Shown one piece after another: positions 16,675 to 25,507 of a DNA stretch of 64,000 nt; the first letter of the stretch is position 1, and every line of letters starts with the position of its first letter. The notes beneath the pieces are model-generated. The model saw only the letters and a list, made by a program, of their open reading frames with translations. It was not told where the DNA came from and ran no database searches. Source of the DNA: CADEDH01 sp965216205. Its GTDB lineage: Bacteria; Actinomycetota; Acidimicrobiia; Acidimicrobiales; SZUA-35. Location of the stretch: NCBI GenBank assembly GCA_965216205.1, contig OZ244139.1, positions 434,001-498,000 of the forward strand, read 5' to 3'. Position numbers and translations under genes: made by a program.

Positions 16675-17925
16675 ATGGCCGACATCACCATCGACGAGTT
16701 CCGTGACGAAGCGAAGGCGTTCCTCGACGCCAAGGCTTCCCTGAAGGCCGAAGCGTCCACGTTCGTGTGGGGTGAGGGGCCCGACGACCCGTCGCTGTTC
16801 GAGGAGGTCGACCGCGACAAGGAGCGGGTCGAGCTGGCGGAGGCCCAGGCGTGGCGGGCCGAGAAGTACGACGCTGGCTTCGGGTGGATCACCGGCCCGA
16901 CCGAGCTGGGCGGTCGGGGGCTCCCCCGGACCTACGAGAAGGCATGGGGCGATCTCGAGTCTCGCTACGACGTCCCGAACCAGGGGTTCTTCGGGATCGG
17001 GCTCGGCATGGTCGCTCCGACGATCCTCGACCACGCGAACGACGATGTGGCGGCGGAGATCCTGCCGCAGATGTACCGGGGCGACATCGTGGGCTGCCAG
17101 CTCTTCTCCGAGCCGGGGGCCGGCTCCGACCTGGCGAGTCTCCAGATGCGGGCCGAGGCCGACGGCGACGAGTGGGTCATCACCGGCCAGAAGGTGTGGA
17201 CGTCCGGTGCCCACTACTCCGACATCGGCGAGGTGATCTGCCGGACCGATCCCGACCTGCCCAAGCACAAGGGGCTGACCGGGTTCATCGTCGACATGAA
17301 GGCCCCTGGGGTGGAGGTTCGACCGCTCCGGCAGATGACCGGCGGCGCCAACTTCAACGAGGTGTTCTTCGAGGAGGTCCGGGTGCCGGACACCCACCGT
17401 CTCGGCGACGTCAACGACGGCTGGCGGGTGGCGCTGACCACGCTCATGAACGAGCGGGCATCGATCAGTGGGGGCGGCGGTGGCGGTGGCGGTGGGTTCA
17501 CCCGGCTCCGGGAGATGGTCCGCCACTTCGGCCTGGCTGACGACCCCGTCATCCGCCAGGACCTGATGGACCTCTACATCCGCACCAAGATCCTCGACTA
17601 CTCGAACCAGCGGGCGATCGCCAAGATGAAGGCCGGTCAGCTCCCCGGGCCGGAGATGTCGGGCGGCAAGCTCGCCCTCACCGAGAACATGCGCCGCACC
17701 TCAGCGCTCGTCTCGAAGGTGCTCGGGCCCCGGCTCGCGGCCGACACGGGGGAGTGGGGCACGTTCTCCTGGGCGGGGTACGTGCTCGGCATGCCGGCCA
17801 TGGCCATCGCCGGCGGGTCCGACCAGGTGCTCCGCAACATCATGGGCGAGCGGGTCCTCGGCCTGCCAAAGGAGCCTGGCATCGACACCACGAGCCCGTT
17901 CAAGGACATCCCCAAGTCGACCTGA
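16675..17925 (+). CDS. Acyl-CoA dehydrogenase
   Basis: 416 residues. The FAD-binding middle domain shows QLFSEPGAGSDLASL and the WTSGAHYSD strand region. The C-terminal helical domain contains RLAADTGEWGTFSW and the nucleotide-contact end SDQVLRNIMGERVLGLP. A run of nine glycines (SIS-G9-F) follows the NERASI motif, where related sequences have a flexible Gly-rich loop. The catalytic-base Glu cannot be assigned safely. Substrate chain length is unknown. It ends inside a palindrome shared with the convergent aminotransferase gene. Confidence 0.92.
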   Translation: MADITIDEFRDEAKAFLDAKASLKAEASTFVWGEGPDDPSLFEEVDRDKERVELAEAQAWRAEKYDAGFGWITGPTELGGRGLPRTYEKAWGDLESRYDVPNQGFFGIGLGMVAPTILDHANDDVAAEILPQMYRGDIVGCQLFSEPGAGSDLASLQMRAEADGDEWVITGQKVWTSGAHYSDIGEVICRTDPDLPKHKGLTGFIVDMKAPGVEVRPLRQMTGGANFNEVFFEEVRVPDTHRLGDVNDGWRVALTTLMNERASISGGGGGGGGGFTRLREMVRHFGLADDPVIRQDLMDLYIRTKILDYSNQRAIAKMKAGQLPGPEMSGGKLALTENMRRTSALVSKVLGPRLAADTGEWGTFSWAGYVLGMPAMAIAGGSDQVLRNIMGERVLGLPKEPGIDTTSPFKDIPKST

Positions 17926-17992
17926 CATCCGCACGTCGGACGTCGGTGCCAGGCACCGGGCAACCCGGCGAGTTGTTGTCTGGATGTCAGGT
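17920..17992. terminator. Bidirectional terminator with stop codons in the arms
   Basis: ACCTGACATCC (17920-17930) is the exact reverse complement of 17982-17992. The first arm holds the stop of the acyl-CoA dehydrogenase gene and the second the stop of the convergent aminotransferase gene. The 51-nt loop has nested hairpins GGTGCC-a-GGCACC (17945-17957) and CCGGG-caa-CCCGG (17956-17968). Confidence 0.75.
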
Positions 17993-19192
17993 TCTGAGGG
18001 CTTTGGCGATGACGTCGGCGGCGGCGGCGACGCCGGAGCCGCCGAGGGGTACACCGAGCGACGTCAGCGCCGCCTCGAGGGTGCCGAGCGTGCCGAGGAT
18101 CATCGGTGGATTCAGGTGGCCCATGTGGGCGATCCGGAAGGCCCGGCCGGCGAAGGCGCCGATGCCGAGCCCCAGGGTCAGTCCGGCCAGGTCGTCGCAG
18201 ACCCGGGCCACCTCCACCGCGTTGGCCGTCCCCGTGAGCACGGTGGTGACCGCGTTGGACCGGGCCGACGGCAACTGGATGTTCGACTCGACGAAACCCG
18301 GTGCCGACCACGTGTCGACCGCCGCCCGAACCGCGTCGCCCAACACCTGGTGTCGACGCCACACGGCCTCGATCCCACCCTCCTCCTCGATCATGGTGAG
18401 GGCAACGTCGAGGCCGAACAGATGTGGAATCGGGGGCGTGCCGGCGAAGATCTGGTAGTGGACCTCGGCGTTCAGGCGGTCCCCCCAGTCGAGGTAGCCC
18501 GTCCGGAGGTCGGCCGACTCGTAGGCGGCGAGCGCCTTGTCGCCAGCCCACACGAACGAGAGCCCCGGTGGCACCATCAGTCCCTTCTGGCACGCGGCGA
18601 CCGTCAGGTCGACACCCCACTCGTCCATCTCGAATCGGTCGCAGCCCAGCGAGGCGATGCAGTCCACCATGTACAACGCCGGATGACCGGCAGCGTCGAT
18701 CGCGGCCCGGATGGCGGCGATGTCGTTCCGCACACTGGTGGCGGTGTCGGTCTGGACCACCAGGATCGCCGTGATCTCGTGGTCGCGGTCTGCCTCCAGT
18801 CGGGCCTGGACCGCTTCGGGATCTACGGGGTCGGTATCGGTGCCGGGCAGCACCTCCATCTCGACCCCGGAGACCGCGGCCATCTCCCCCCACGTCACCG
18901 CGAACCGACCCGATTCGAGCGCGAGCACCTTGTCGCCGCGGGACAACGTGTTGCAGATCGCCATCTGCCAGGCGCCGTGCCCGTTGGCGATCACCATGAA
19001 CGTCGGGGCGGTCGTGCGGGCGATCGCCGGCAGCTTGGCCAGCAACCGGTCGGTCAGGTCGATGATCTCCCCCTGATACATGTTCGGCATCGGCCTGGCC
19101 ATCGCTGCCAGCACCCGATCGGGGATCACCGACGGTCCGGGAGTGGCCACCATCTGTCGTCCGAAGCGCAGGCTCTGCGGCGAAACGTCCAT
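17987..19192 (-). CDS. Serine-pyruvate/alanine-glyoxylate-type class V aminotransferase
   Basis: 401 residues from ATG 19192 (TATCGT -10 at 7 nt). Fold-type I PLP enzyme: the ATPGPSVIPDRVLAAM opening is typical of SPT/AGXT, the substrate loop NGHGAWQMA lies near residue 78, the aspartate that holds the PLP ring nitrogen is in YMVDCIASLG, and the Schiff-base lysine is in AACQKGLMVPPGLSF. The C-terminal RIAHMGHLN segment is characteristic. Likely transaminates small amino acids or glyoxylate. It is divergent from an L-amino-acid-oxidase-like gene with about 100 bp between the starts. Confidence 0.9.
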   Translation of the reverse strand: MDVSPQSLRFGRQMVATPGPSVIPDRVLAAMARPMPNMYQGEIIDLTDRLLAKLPAIARTTAPTFMVIANGHGAWQMAICNTLSRGDKVLALESGRFAVTWGEMAAVSGVEMEVLPGTDTDPVDPEAVQARLEADRDHEITAILVVQTDTATSVRNDIAAIRAAIDAAGHPALYMVDCIASLGCDRFEMDEWGVDLTVAACQKGLMVPPGLSFVWAGDKALAAYESADLRTGYLDWGDRLNAEVHYQIFAGTPPIPHLFGLDVALTMIEEEGGIEAVWRRHQVLGDAVRAAVDTWSAPGFVESNIQLPSARSNAVTTVLTGTANAVEVARVCDDLAGLTLGLGIGAFAGRAFRIAHMGHLNPPMILGTLGTLEAALTSLGVPLGGSGVAAAADVIAKALRT

Positions 19193-19199
19193 GGCCCGG

Positions 19200-19205
19200 A
19201 CGATA
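19200..19205 (-). promoter_or_regulatory. Leaderless -10 box of the aminotransferase gene
   Basis: TATCGT, 7 nt before ATG 19192. Confidence 0.65.
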
Positions 19206-19278
19206 GAGGGCTTCGACGCGGAGACGATATCCCATGTCCACGGCCCAGGTGATCGAGAGGCTCGCCCGTCGTCGCCGG

Positions 19279-19284
19279 TAGCGT
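19279..19284 (+). promoter_or_regulatory. Leaderless -10 box of the flavin oxidase gene
   Basis: TAGCGT, 8 nt before GTG 19293; it decides that GTG is the start. Confidence 0.6.
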
Positions 19285-19292
19285 TCCCGGCT

Positions 19293-20966
19293 GTGTCGAC
19301 ACACGGCGAGACCCCCGACCGGCTGACCGCCTTCGGTCCCGACTTCCCCTTCCCGTTCGACGACTGGATCACGGCCGACGTCGGCACCGGATCCGTACCC
19401 CAGGAAGCGCTCGGGTCGGAGGTGGCGATCGTGGGGGCCGGCATCGCCGGCATGGTCGCCGCCTACGAGCTCATGAAGCTCGGCCTCACCCCCGTTCTGT
19501 ACGAAGCCGACCGGATCGGGGGTCGGCTCCGATCGGAGCGGTTCGCCGCCGCCCCCGACGTGGTGGCGGAGCTCGGCGGGATGCGATTCCCCGTCTCGGG
19601 CACCGCCCTCTACCACTACATCGACCTGTGCGGTCTCGAGACCCGGGACTTCCCGAACCCGCTCACCCCCTACGCCCCGACCACCGTCATCGACCTCGAG
19701 GGGACCACCTACTTCGCCCGTACGATCGACGACCTCCCGCAGCTGTTCCGGGATGTGGCCGACGCCTGGGATGCCTCGCTCGAGTCGGAGGCGAGCCTCT
19801 CGGCCATCCAGGCGGCTATGAGCCGCCGCGACGCAGCGGCGGTGAAGGAGATCTGGGATCCGCTGGTCCGCGCCTGGGACGACCGGACGTTCTACGACTT
19901 CCTCGCGACGTCGCGGCACTTCTCCGCCCTGTCGTATCGTCACCGGGAGGTGTTCGGCCAGGTCGGGTTCGGGACGGGCGGCTGGGACTCCGACTTCCCG
20001 AACTCGATGCTCGAGATCTTCCGGGTGGTGATGGCCGGCTTCGAGGAGGAGCAACGCTTCATCGTCGGTGGGGCCGAGCAGATCCCCCGCCGGCTCTGGA
20101 GCCACGCACCCCGACGCATCGTCCACCATCCCCCCGGGACCACGCTGGCGAGCCTGCACCGGGGCGTCACCCGCCCCGGCGTGACGAAGATCTCCCGTGC
20201 CGGCGACGGGCAGCTCTCGGTGGTCGACCGGTGGGATCAGGAGCGCCGCTACCCGGCGGTGCTCGTCACCACCCAGGGTTGGCTGCTCACCACCAACATC
20301 GACGTCGAGGAGGACCTGCTCTCGCACAAGGTGTGGATGGCGCTCGACCGGACCCGGTACACGCAGTCGTCGAAGACGTTCGTGATGGTCGACCGGCCGT
20401 TCTGGCTCGACACCGACCCCGAGACCGGGCGGAACACGATGAGCATGACCCTCACCGACCGCAACACCCGGGGCACCTACCTGATCGACAACGGACCCGA
20501 CCGGCCGGCGGTGATCCTGCTGTCGTACGCGTGGCAGAGCGACGCGATGAAGGTGCTACCGATGTCGGCCTACGACCGGGCCGAGCTCGCCATCGAGACC
20601 CTCGAACGGATCTACCCGCGGGTGGACCTCCGGTCCCACATCGTCGGCGATCCGATCACCGTCTCCTGGGAGTCCGACCCGAACTTCCTCGGCGCGTTCA
20701 AGGGGGCGCTTCCCGGTCACTACCGCTACAACCGGCGGATGCACAGCCACTTCCTGCAGGAGGGCCTCCCGGCCGAGCAGCGGGGCCTGTTCCTGGCGGG
20801 CGACGACGTCTCGTGGACACCGGGCTGGGCCGAAGGTGCGGTCCACACCGCGCTCAATGCGGTGTGGGGGATCATGACCCACCTCGGGGGTCGGTCGCCG
20901 GCGTCGAACCCCGGTCCCGGTGATCGCTACCCGGCGATCGGCCCCGTCGAGCTCGACGATCCCTGA
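19293..20966 (+). CDS. Flavin amine oxidase, tryptophan 2-monooxygenase/L-amino-acid oxidase type
   Basis: 557 residues. The FAD dinucleotide-binding motif VAIVGAGIAGMVAAYELMKLG starts near residue 48, followed by YEADRIGGRLRSE. The segment VVAELGGMRFPVSGTALY...FPNP strongly resembles the IaaM-type tryptophan 2-monooxygenase active-site region, as does the C-terminal WTPGWAEGAVHTALNAVWG flavin-closing motif. IaaM-type enzymes convert tryptophan to indole-3-acetamide, while relatives oxidise Lys, Arg or Phe, so the substrate is not settled. No amidase (IaaH) is adjacent. No signal peptide is seen. Confidence 0.87.
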   Translation: MSTHGETPDRLTAFGPDFPFPFDDWITADVGTGSVPQEALGSEVAIVGAGIAGMVAAYELMKLGLTPVLYEADRIGGRLRSERFAAAPDVVAELGGMRFPVSGTALYHYIDLCGLETRDFPNPLTPYAPTTVIDLEGTTYFARTIDDLPQLFRDVADAWDASLESEASLSAIQAAMSRRDAAAVKEIWDPLVRAWDDRTFYDFLATSRHFSALSYRHREVFGQVGFGTGGWDSDFPNSMLEIFRVVMAGFEEEQRFIVGGAEQIPRRLWSHAPRRIVHHPPGTTLASLHRGVTRPGVTKISRAGDGQLSVVDRWDQERRYPAVLVTTQGWLLTTNIDVEEDLLSHKVWMALDRTRYTQSSKTFVMVDRPFWLDTDPETGRNTMSMTLTDRNTRGTYLIDNGPDRPAVILLSYAWQSDAMKVLPMSAYDRAELAIETLERIYPRVDLRSHIVGDPITVSWESDPNFLGAFKGALPGHYRYNRRMHSHFLQEGLPAEQRGLFLAGDDVSWTPGWAEGAVHTALNAVWGIMTHLGGRSPASNPGPGDRYPAIGPVELDDP

Positions 20967-20973
20967 TGGGTGA

Positions 20974-22884
20974 CTAGCAGCCGCCGTAGGACCAGATCTT
21001 GATGTCGTCGACCTGCATGGTGGCGGTTCCGGTGATGCTGGGCCCGGCTGCGTCGTAGCGGATCGACAACGTCTGGCTTCCCGTCGGGATGTCGTCCTCG
21101 ATGGTGCTGACGAGGGCGCCGTCGACGAAGTGCTTCACCGACGCCGGTGTCCACTCGACGACGATCGTGTGCCACGAGCCCGGGCTGGAGACGCCGCCCG
21201 AGCTGTACACGCTGAGGCTGTCGCCAGACCCGGCGGTGTGGATCGTTCCCCCCATGACGCCGTCGGCGTCGAACTCGGTGCGGACCCGAACCTCGTAGCG
21301 ACCGTACTCCTGGCTTCCGAGATGCTGCAGTCCGCCGCTCACCAGTGTGCCGTCGACCATCTCGGCGGTGATGGTCAACGCGCCGTTGGCGACCGTGACC
21401 GCCTCCGCCTGCTGGGTGGCCTGCCCAGCGCTTCCGGTGGTGACCGTCCAGTACCGGGTGTCGACCGACGAGCCGTCGAAGCCCTCGGCGAGCACGTGGT
21501 TCCACGTAACGGCGGAACAGGTCGTCGGTTCGGTGGCGCTCGTGGGCGTCGAGACCGACGAGCTGGTGCTGGCCGGGGTCGTGGTCGACGAGCCGGTGGC
21601 GGCGGTGTCGTCCCCGACGTCAGATGTCGACGAGTCGTCGCTCGCGTCGCCAGTGGACCCGGTCGACCCGCTCGTCGCCGTGGTGTCGGTGCTCGCTGAC
21701 TCGACGGTCGACGACGGACGACGGGCGACGTCGGCGGCGGCGATCGCACGGCTCACGTCGAGTGTCGTCCGATCCTGGTCGGCGGCGTCCTCATCGTCGG
21801 CGCGGCCGGTCGTGGAGGTCGATGACGGCTCAGGGTCGTCGGCGGGCTGCGCCAGGGTGGCGACCTCCTGGGTGTCGGCTGCCGTGTCGGTACCGCCGTC
21901 GCGGGACTCGCCGGCCACCAGGATCGCCGCGAGCACCGCAATGCACGCAACGGCGGCGATGCCGATGACGGTCGTCCGTCGTGGGCGGGCCGCACCCGGG
22001 CCGAACGGGCCGCGGGCGCCGCCGAGCGGTGGCCCGCCGATGGGGGGAAGCTCGCCGGTGAGGGTGCGCTGGCCGATGTCCGGTGCCACGCTGACAGGAG
22101 CGCCCTCACCGATGCCGGCGTTCTCGAGCTTCGGATTCGCATCGGGAGACGCGACGGCATCAGGAGATGCGACGGCATCGGGGGCAGGCGCGGTCTGGGT
22201 GATCGTCGGCCGTCGGGCGCTCCGCTTCACGAGTGCTGCGAGCTGGCTGCTGGAGGACGGTGACGGATCGCTCGCGGTACGGGTGTCGGCAGTCGCCGGT
22301 ACATCGCGCTGGTCACCCGGCTCGCGGAAGGCGTCAGCTGAGCGGGCGAAGTCCACCGCGGCGTGCTGATCGGCGATCGGGCGGGCCAACGCCCTGGACA
22401 GCAGCCCGAACCGGCGCGACGGCCCCTTCTCGCTGCGCCTCCTGGGCCCCTTCGAGGCGGATCCCTTCGACGCCGACCCGTTCGATGAGCTGCGACCGCG
22501 GCGGGTCTCGACCGCACGCAGTTCGGCGGTCAGTGCCGGCTGCCGATCAGGCGTCTTCCTGGCCAGGGACCGGACCGGAATCGAATCGTCGAGCAGGTCC
22601 TGCCAATCGTCGTCACCGGCTGCGTCGGGATCGCGGTCGAGGTCCAGTTCACCGAGACCGTCGACGTCGAAGTCACCGTCGGCCTGTGGCGCGAACAGCG
22701 CGAGCAGCTCCGGGTCGGGCTCGGGAATCGCCGAGACCTGGGGCGGGGTGTCGGCCGGCGCCACGGTCCGCGAGAAGCTGAGCGAGCCGGTCGGATCCTT
22801 CACGACCGGCACCGTCGAATCCGGCGACTCGTCGTCGCGGTCGATCGCCTGCTTGAACAGGTCTGTTGCCATGCCTTCGCTCAC
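20974..22884 (-). CDS. Membrane-anchored protein with degenerate GH16/concanavalin-like domain
   Basis: 636 residues from GTG 22884 (ATG 22872 is equally possible). Residues 1-290 are cytoplasmic, disordered and charged, with SNGSASKGSASKG repeats. A single membrane helix (TVIGIAAVACIAVLAAILVAG) follows near residue 300, then a Ser/Thr/Asp-rich linker of about 150 residues. The exported C-terminal domain (residues 450-636) resembles a GH16 jelly roll (LAEGFDGSSVDTRYW, GRYEVRVRTEF, WHTIVVEWTPASVKHFVDG). The catalytic E-x-D-x-x-E is absent: the corresponding stretch is GGTIHTAGSGDSLSV. It is therefore more likely a glycan-binding module than an enzyme. Confidence 0.75.
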   Translation of the reverse strand: MSEGMATDLFKQAIDRDDESPDSTVPVVKDPTGSLSFSRTVAPADTPPQVSAIPEPDPELLALFAPQADGDFDVDGLGELDLDRDPDAAGDDDWQDLLDDSIPVRSLARKTPDRQPALTAELRAVETRRGRSSSNGSASKGSASKGPRRRSEKGPSRRFGLLSRALARPIADQHAAVDFARSADAFREPGDQRDVPATADTRTASDPSPSSSSQLAALVKRSARRPTITQTAPAPDAVASPDAVASPDANPKLENAGIGEGAPVSVAPDIGQRTLTGELPPIGGPPLGGARGPFGPGAARPRRTTVIGIAAVACIAVLAAILVAGESRDGGTDTAADTQEVATLAQPADDPEPSSTSTTGRADDEDAADQDRTTLDVSRAIAAADVARRPSSTVESASTDTTATSGSTGSTGDASDDSSTSDVGDDTAATGSSTTTPASTSSSVSTPTSATEPTTCSAVTWNHVLAEGFDGSSVDTRYWTVTTGSAGQATQQAEAVTVANGALTITAEMVDGTLVSGGLQHLGSQEYGRYEVRVRTEFDADGVMGGTIHTAGSGDSLSVYSSGGVSSPGSWHTIVVEWTPASVKHFVDGALVSTIEDDIPTGSQTLSIRYDAAGPSITGTATMQVDDIKIWSYGGC

Positions 22885-22981
22885 GAGTTTGTGTGCTGCC
22901 CCAAGACGAGGATGAGCATAGAGGAAGAACCATCGACGGCGATTCCAATCGACGAAGTTCCGGCACCGGGCCCAAAACAGT

Positions 22982-22987
22982 TAGACT
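22982..22987 (+). promoter_or_regulatory. Leaderless -10 box of the MFS gene
   Basis: TAGACT, 8 nt before ATG 22996. Confidence 0.6.
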
Positions 22988-22995
22988 CTCGAAAC

Positions 22996-24471
22996 ATGTT
23001 CGGACGACGCTCACCTCGCAACCTCTCGAGTGGAGCGTTCACCTCGTTTCAGGTTCCCGGCTTCCGGATCCTGTGGTGGGCGGGGCTGTTCTCGTTCATC
23101 TCCGTGCAGATGCAGTTCCTGCTCAGAGGGCTGCTGGCGTGGGATCTGACGGAGCGTGAAGGCGCGCTCGGGCTCACCTATCTCTGTTTCGGGGTGAGCC
23201 TGCTGATCGCGACACCGCTGGGTGGTGTGGCCAGCGACCGCCTGTCGAAACGGATCGTTCTGATCGGGAGCCAGGTCGTGATCGCCACGGCCGCAGCGGC
23301 CATGGGTGTCGCGGTGACCACCGGCGTGGTCCAGTTCTGGATGCTGCTGATCGCGGCGGTGGGCCAGGGCCTGGCCTTCGGGTTCTTCGGGCCGGCCCGG
23401 ATCGCCATCTCGTCCGAGCTCGTCGGACGGGATCAGCTCGGCAACGCGATCACCCTGTCGCTGCTCAGCATGAACGGGACACGGGTGTTCGCCCCTGCGG
23501 TCGCCGGTGTGCTCGCCGGCGTCGCCACGATCGGCATCGGTGGCGCCTACCTCATCTCGGCCGGCTTCTCGGCCACCGCCCTGCTCTGCCTGGTTCGCCT
23601 GCCCCGGTCCTCCGCCGACACCGCCGTCGCCTCCGACACCGCCGTCGCCTCTGCCACCGACACCGCCACCGTCACGTCCACCTCTGCCACCGGCACCGCC
23701 GCCGCCACGGCCGGGAAGTCTGTCGGCGGGAACCCGTTCGCCGAGATCGCGGAGGGCGTCCGGTACGTGATGGCCCGCCCGCCGCTGCGGCGCCTCATCC
23801 TGAGCTCGTTCTTCGTGATCATGTTCGGCTTCAACTACGTGGCGTTCTACCCCGCGCTGGTGAAGGGCATCTTCGGCCTCGGCGACGGCTGGGTCGGTCT
23901 GATCAGCTCGGCCAGCGCCGTCGGCGCCGTCGTCGTGTCCCTGCCGCTCGCAGCCCGGGCCGACTCGCCGTGGGCGAAGGCGGCGATGGTGGGTGGCGGG
24001 ATGGGGTTCGGCATCGGGGTGCTCGGCGTCGGGCTGGCCGGATCGTTCTGGGTGGCCTTCGCCATCATCTGTGCGGTCGGTGCCGCCACCACGATCTTCC
24101 AGTCGCTGTCGAGCACGCTGGCCATGGCCATGACCGACGATGGGCACCAGGGTCGGGTGCAGTCGCTGATGCAGCTCTCCTTCGCCGGCTTCGGCATCGC
24201 CGCACTGCCGCTCGGAGCGCTGGCCGAGGTGATCGGCCTCCGGCCGACGATCGTGATCATGGGGTGCATCGCGACGGGGTCGATGCTGCTCTACCTCTTC
24301 GCCGATGGCGGACTCGACGTGCTCCGGCTCCCCACCGGCCGTGACGAGCTGAGCGAGATCGCCGGCCCATCGGCCGCGGATCGCGCGGCGAAGCCACTCG
24401 AGGAGATCGCACCGGTTCTCGCCGTCGACGGTCCACGGGTGGACTCGGGCCCCAGAGCGGCGCAGCGCTAG
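22996..24471 (+). CDS. MFS transporter, enterobactin-exporter-like
   Basis: 491 residues, about 12 membrane helices. The MFS loop 2-3 motif appears as GGVASDRLSKRIVLIG, and loop 4 reads GFFGPARIAIS, as in the EntS/major-facilitator exporter group. The central cytoplasmic loop (about residues 205-245) is a low-complexity Ala/Thr/Ser/Asp stretch (TAVASDTAVASATDTATV) that looks like repeat expansion. The C-terminal 60 residues are cytoplasmic and acidic. Substrate unknown; a drug or metabolite efflux role is only a family-level guess. It is divergent from the GH16-like gene. Confidence 0.85.
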   Translation: MFGRRSPRNLSSGAFTSFQVPGFRILWWAGLFSFISVQMQFLLRGLLAWDLTEREGALGLTYLCFGVSLLIATPLGGVASDRLSKRIVLIGSQVVIATAAAAMGVAVTTGVVQFWMLLIAAVGQGLAFGFFGPARIAISSELVGRDQLGNAITLSLLSMNGTRVFAPAVAGVLAGVATIGIGGAYLISAGFSATALLCLVRLPRSSADTAVASDTAVASATDTATVTSTSATGTAAATAGKSVGGNPFAEIAEGVRYVMARPPLRRLILSSFFVIMFGFNYVAFYPALVKGIFGLGDGWVGLISSASAVGAVVVSLPLAARADSPWAKAAMVGGGMGFGIGVLGVGLAGSFWVAFAIICAVGAATTIFQSLSSTLAMAMTDDGHQGRVQSLMQLSFAGFGIAALPLGALAEVIGLRPTIVIMGCIATGSMLLYLFADGGLDVLRLPTGRDELSEIAGPSAADRAAKPLEEIAPVLAVDGPRVDSGPRAAQR

Positions 24472-24474
24472 CGT
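24469..24474 (+). promoter_or_regulatory. Leaderless -10 box of the sucraseferredoxin-like gene
   Basis: TAGCGT, 8 nt before ATG 24483. Its first three bases are the stop codon of the preceding MFS gene. Confidence 0.55.
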
Positions 24475-24482
24475 TGAGGGCG

Positions 24483-25463
24483 ATGTCGACGTCGCTCGCA
24501 CACCTGCTTCCCGCCCCCGACCAGGCGGTCCGCTGCGCCGAGCACGCCCGGTCGATCGACGTCGATCCCGCGGGCACCGCGATCCGGGCCGACCGCGTCG
24601 TCGTCGTGGCCACGCCCGGCGAGTGGCCGAAACCGGCGCTCGGCCACGAGCTCCTCGTCGACGCGGTGCGGGCCTTCGACCGATCCGACGTTCCGACCCG
24701 CGTGCTCGCCGGGCACCCCGACACCGATGGCGAGGGGTCGGTTCTCGTGTTCGATCGGATCGGCGCTACGGCGGTCGAGTGCGAGTACGCGTTCCCGCCC
24801 GACCGGCCGGTCGAGCTGGCCCGCCTCGCGGCGCTGGTGGCCGGCGCATCGCCTGGTGAGGATGCTGCACCCGAGTTCCTGGTTGCTCGTCACGATCCAG
24901 CCCGGCCGACCCTGCTGGTGTGCGCCCAGGGCACCCACGACGTGTGCTGTGGCGGTGACGGAACCCGGCTGGCGTTGGCCGTCGAGGATGCCAGCGATCG
25001 CCTGGGGGGAGTCCGGGTGGTGCGGGTGAGCCACACCGGCGGCCACCGCTTCGCCCCGACCGGGATGACCTTTCCCGACGGCCGGATGTGGTCGGGCCTC
25101 GACCTCGCCGACGTCGAGACGCTGCTCACTCCTAGCGGCGATCTGGGCTCTCTGGTGGACCGGTGCCGAGGCTGGTGGGGAGCCGACAAGGGCCACGCCC
25201 AGGTCGCCGAACGAGCTGTCCTCGCCGTGCTCGGCCGCAGCCTCGACCAGATCGATCGGACCGTCGCCGTCTCATCAGCGGTCGTCGGCGACGCCGCTGC
25301 TGACGCCGATCTCCGGCGCTGCACGGTCGCCGCCGGTGACCGGACGTGGGTGGTCGACGTTGCGGTGGCCCGCGCCGTGCCCACCATCGCCTGCCGCCAA
25401 CCAGGTGGGCTGCCAGCCAAGACGGGCGTCGAGTACGCGGTGGTGTCGATCGCCGAGCGCTGA
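24483..25463 (+). CDS. Sucraseferredoxin-like (thioredoxin-like ferredoxin) protein
   Basis: 326 residues. The family signature is complete: VCAQGTHDVCCGGDGTRLA (cysteine cluster, near residue 145) and SHTGGHRFAPTGMTFPDGRMW near residue 190, which together should bind a [2Fe-2S]-type cluster in a thioredoxin-like fold. N-terminal cysteine in AVRCAEHA. Members are predicted electron carriers of unknown partner. It starts 11 bp after the MFS stop but has its own -10 box. Confidence 0.82.
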   Translation: MSTSLAHLLPAPDQAVRCAEHARSIDVDPAGTAIRADRVVVVATPGEWPKPALGHELLVDAVRAFDRSDVPTRVLAGHPDTDGEGSVLVFDRIGATAVECEYAFPPDRPVELARLAALVAGASPGEDAAPEFLVARHDPARPTLLVCAQGTHDVCCGGDGTRLALAVEDASDRLGGVRVVRVSHTGGHRFAPTGMTFPDGRMWSGLDLADVETLLTPSGDLGSLVDRCRGWWGADKGHAQVAERAVLAVLGRSLDQIDRTVAVSSAVVGDAAADADLRRCTVAAGDRTWVVDVAVARAVPTIACRQPGGLPAKTGVEYAVVSIAER

Positions 25464-25464
25464 A

Positions 25465-25501
25465 GCAGCGCGTGCGCCGGCTCCAGCAAGGCACGTGCTG
25501 C
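25465..25501. terminator. 11-bp hairpin between convergent genes
   Basis: GCAGCGCGTGC (25465-25475) pairs with GCACGTGCTGC (25491-25501) with a single G-U wobble and a 15-nt loop. It lies between the stops at 25463 (+) and 25508 (-), so it can serve both genes. Confidence 0.7.
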
Positions 25502-25507
25502 GTCGAG

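Noticed and set aside
17467..17499. Glycine-coding run in the acyl-CoA dehydrogenase as a novel repeat
   Set aside because: A glycine-rich loop at this position is common in actinobacterial acyl-CoA dehydrogenases.
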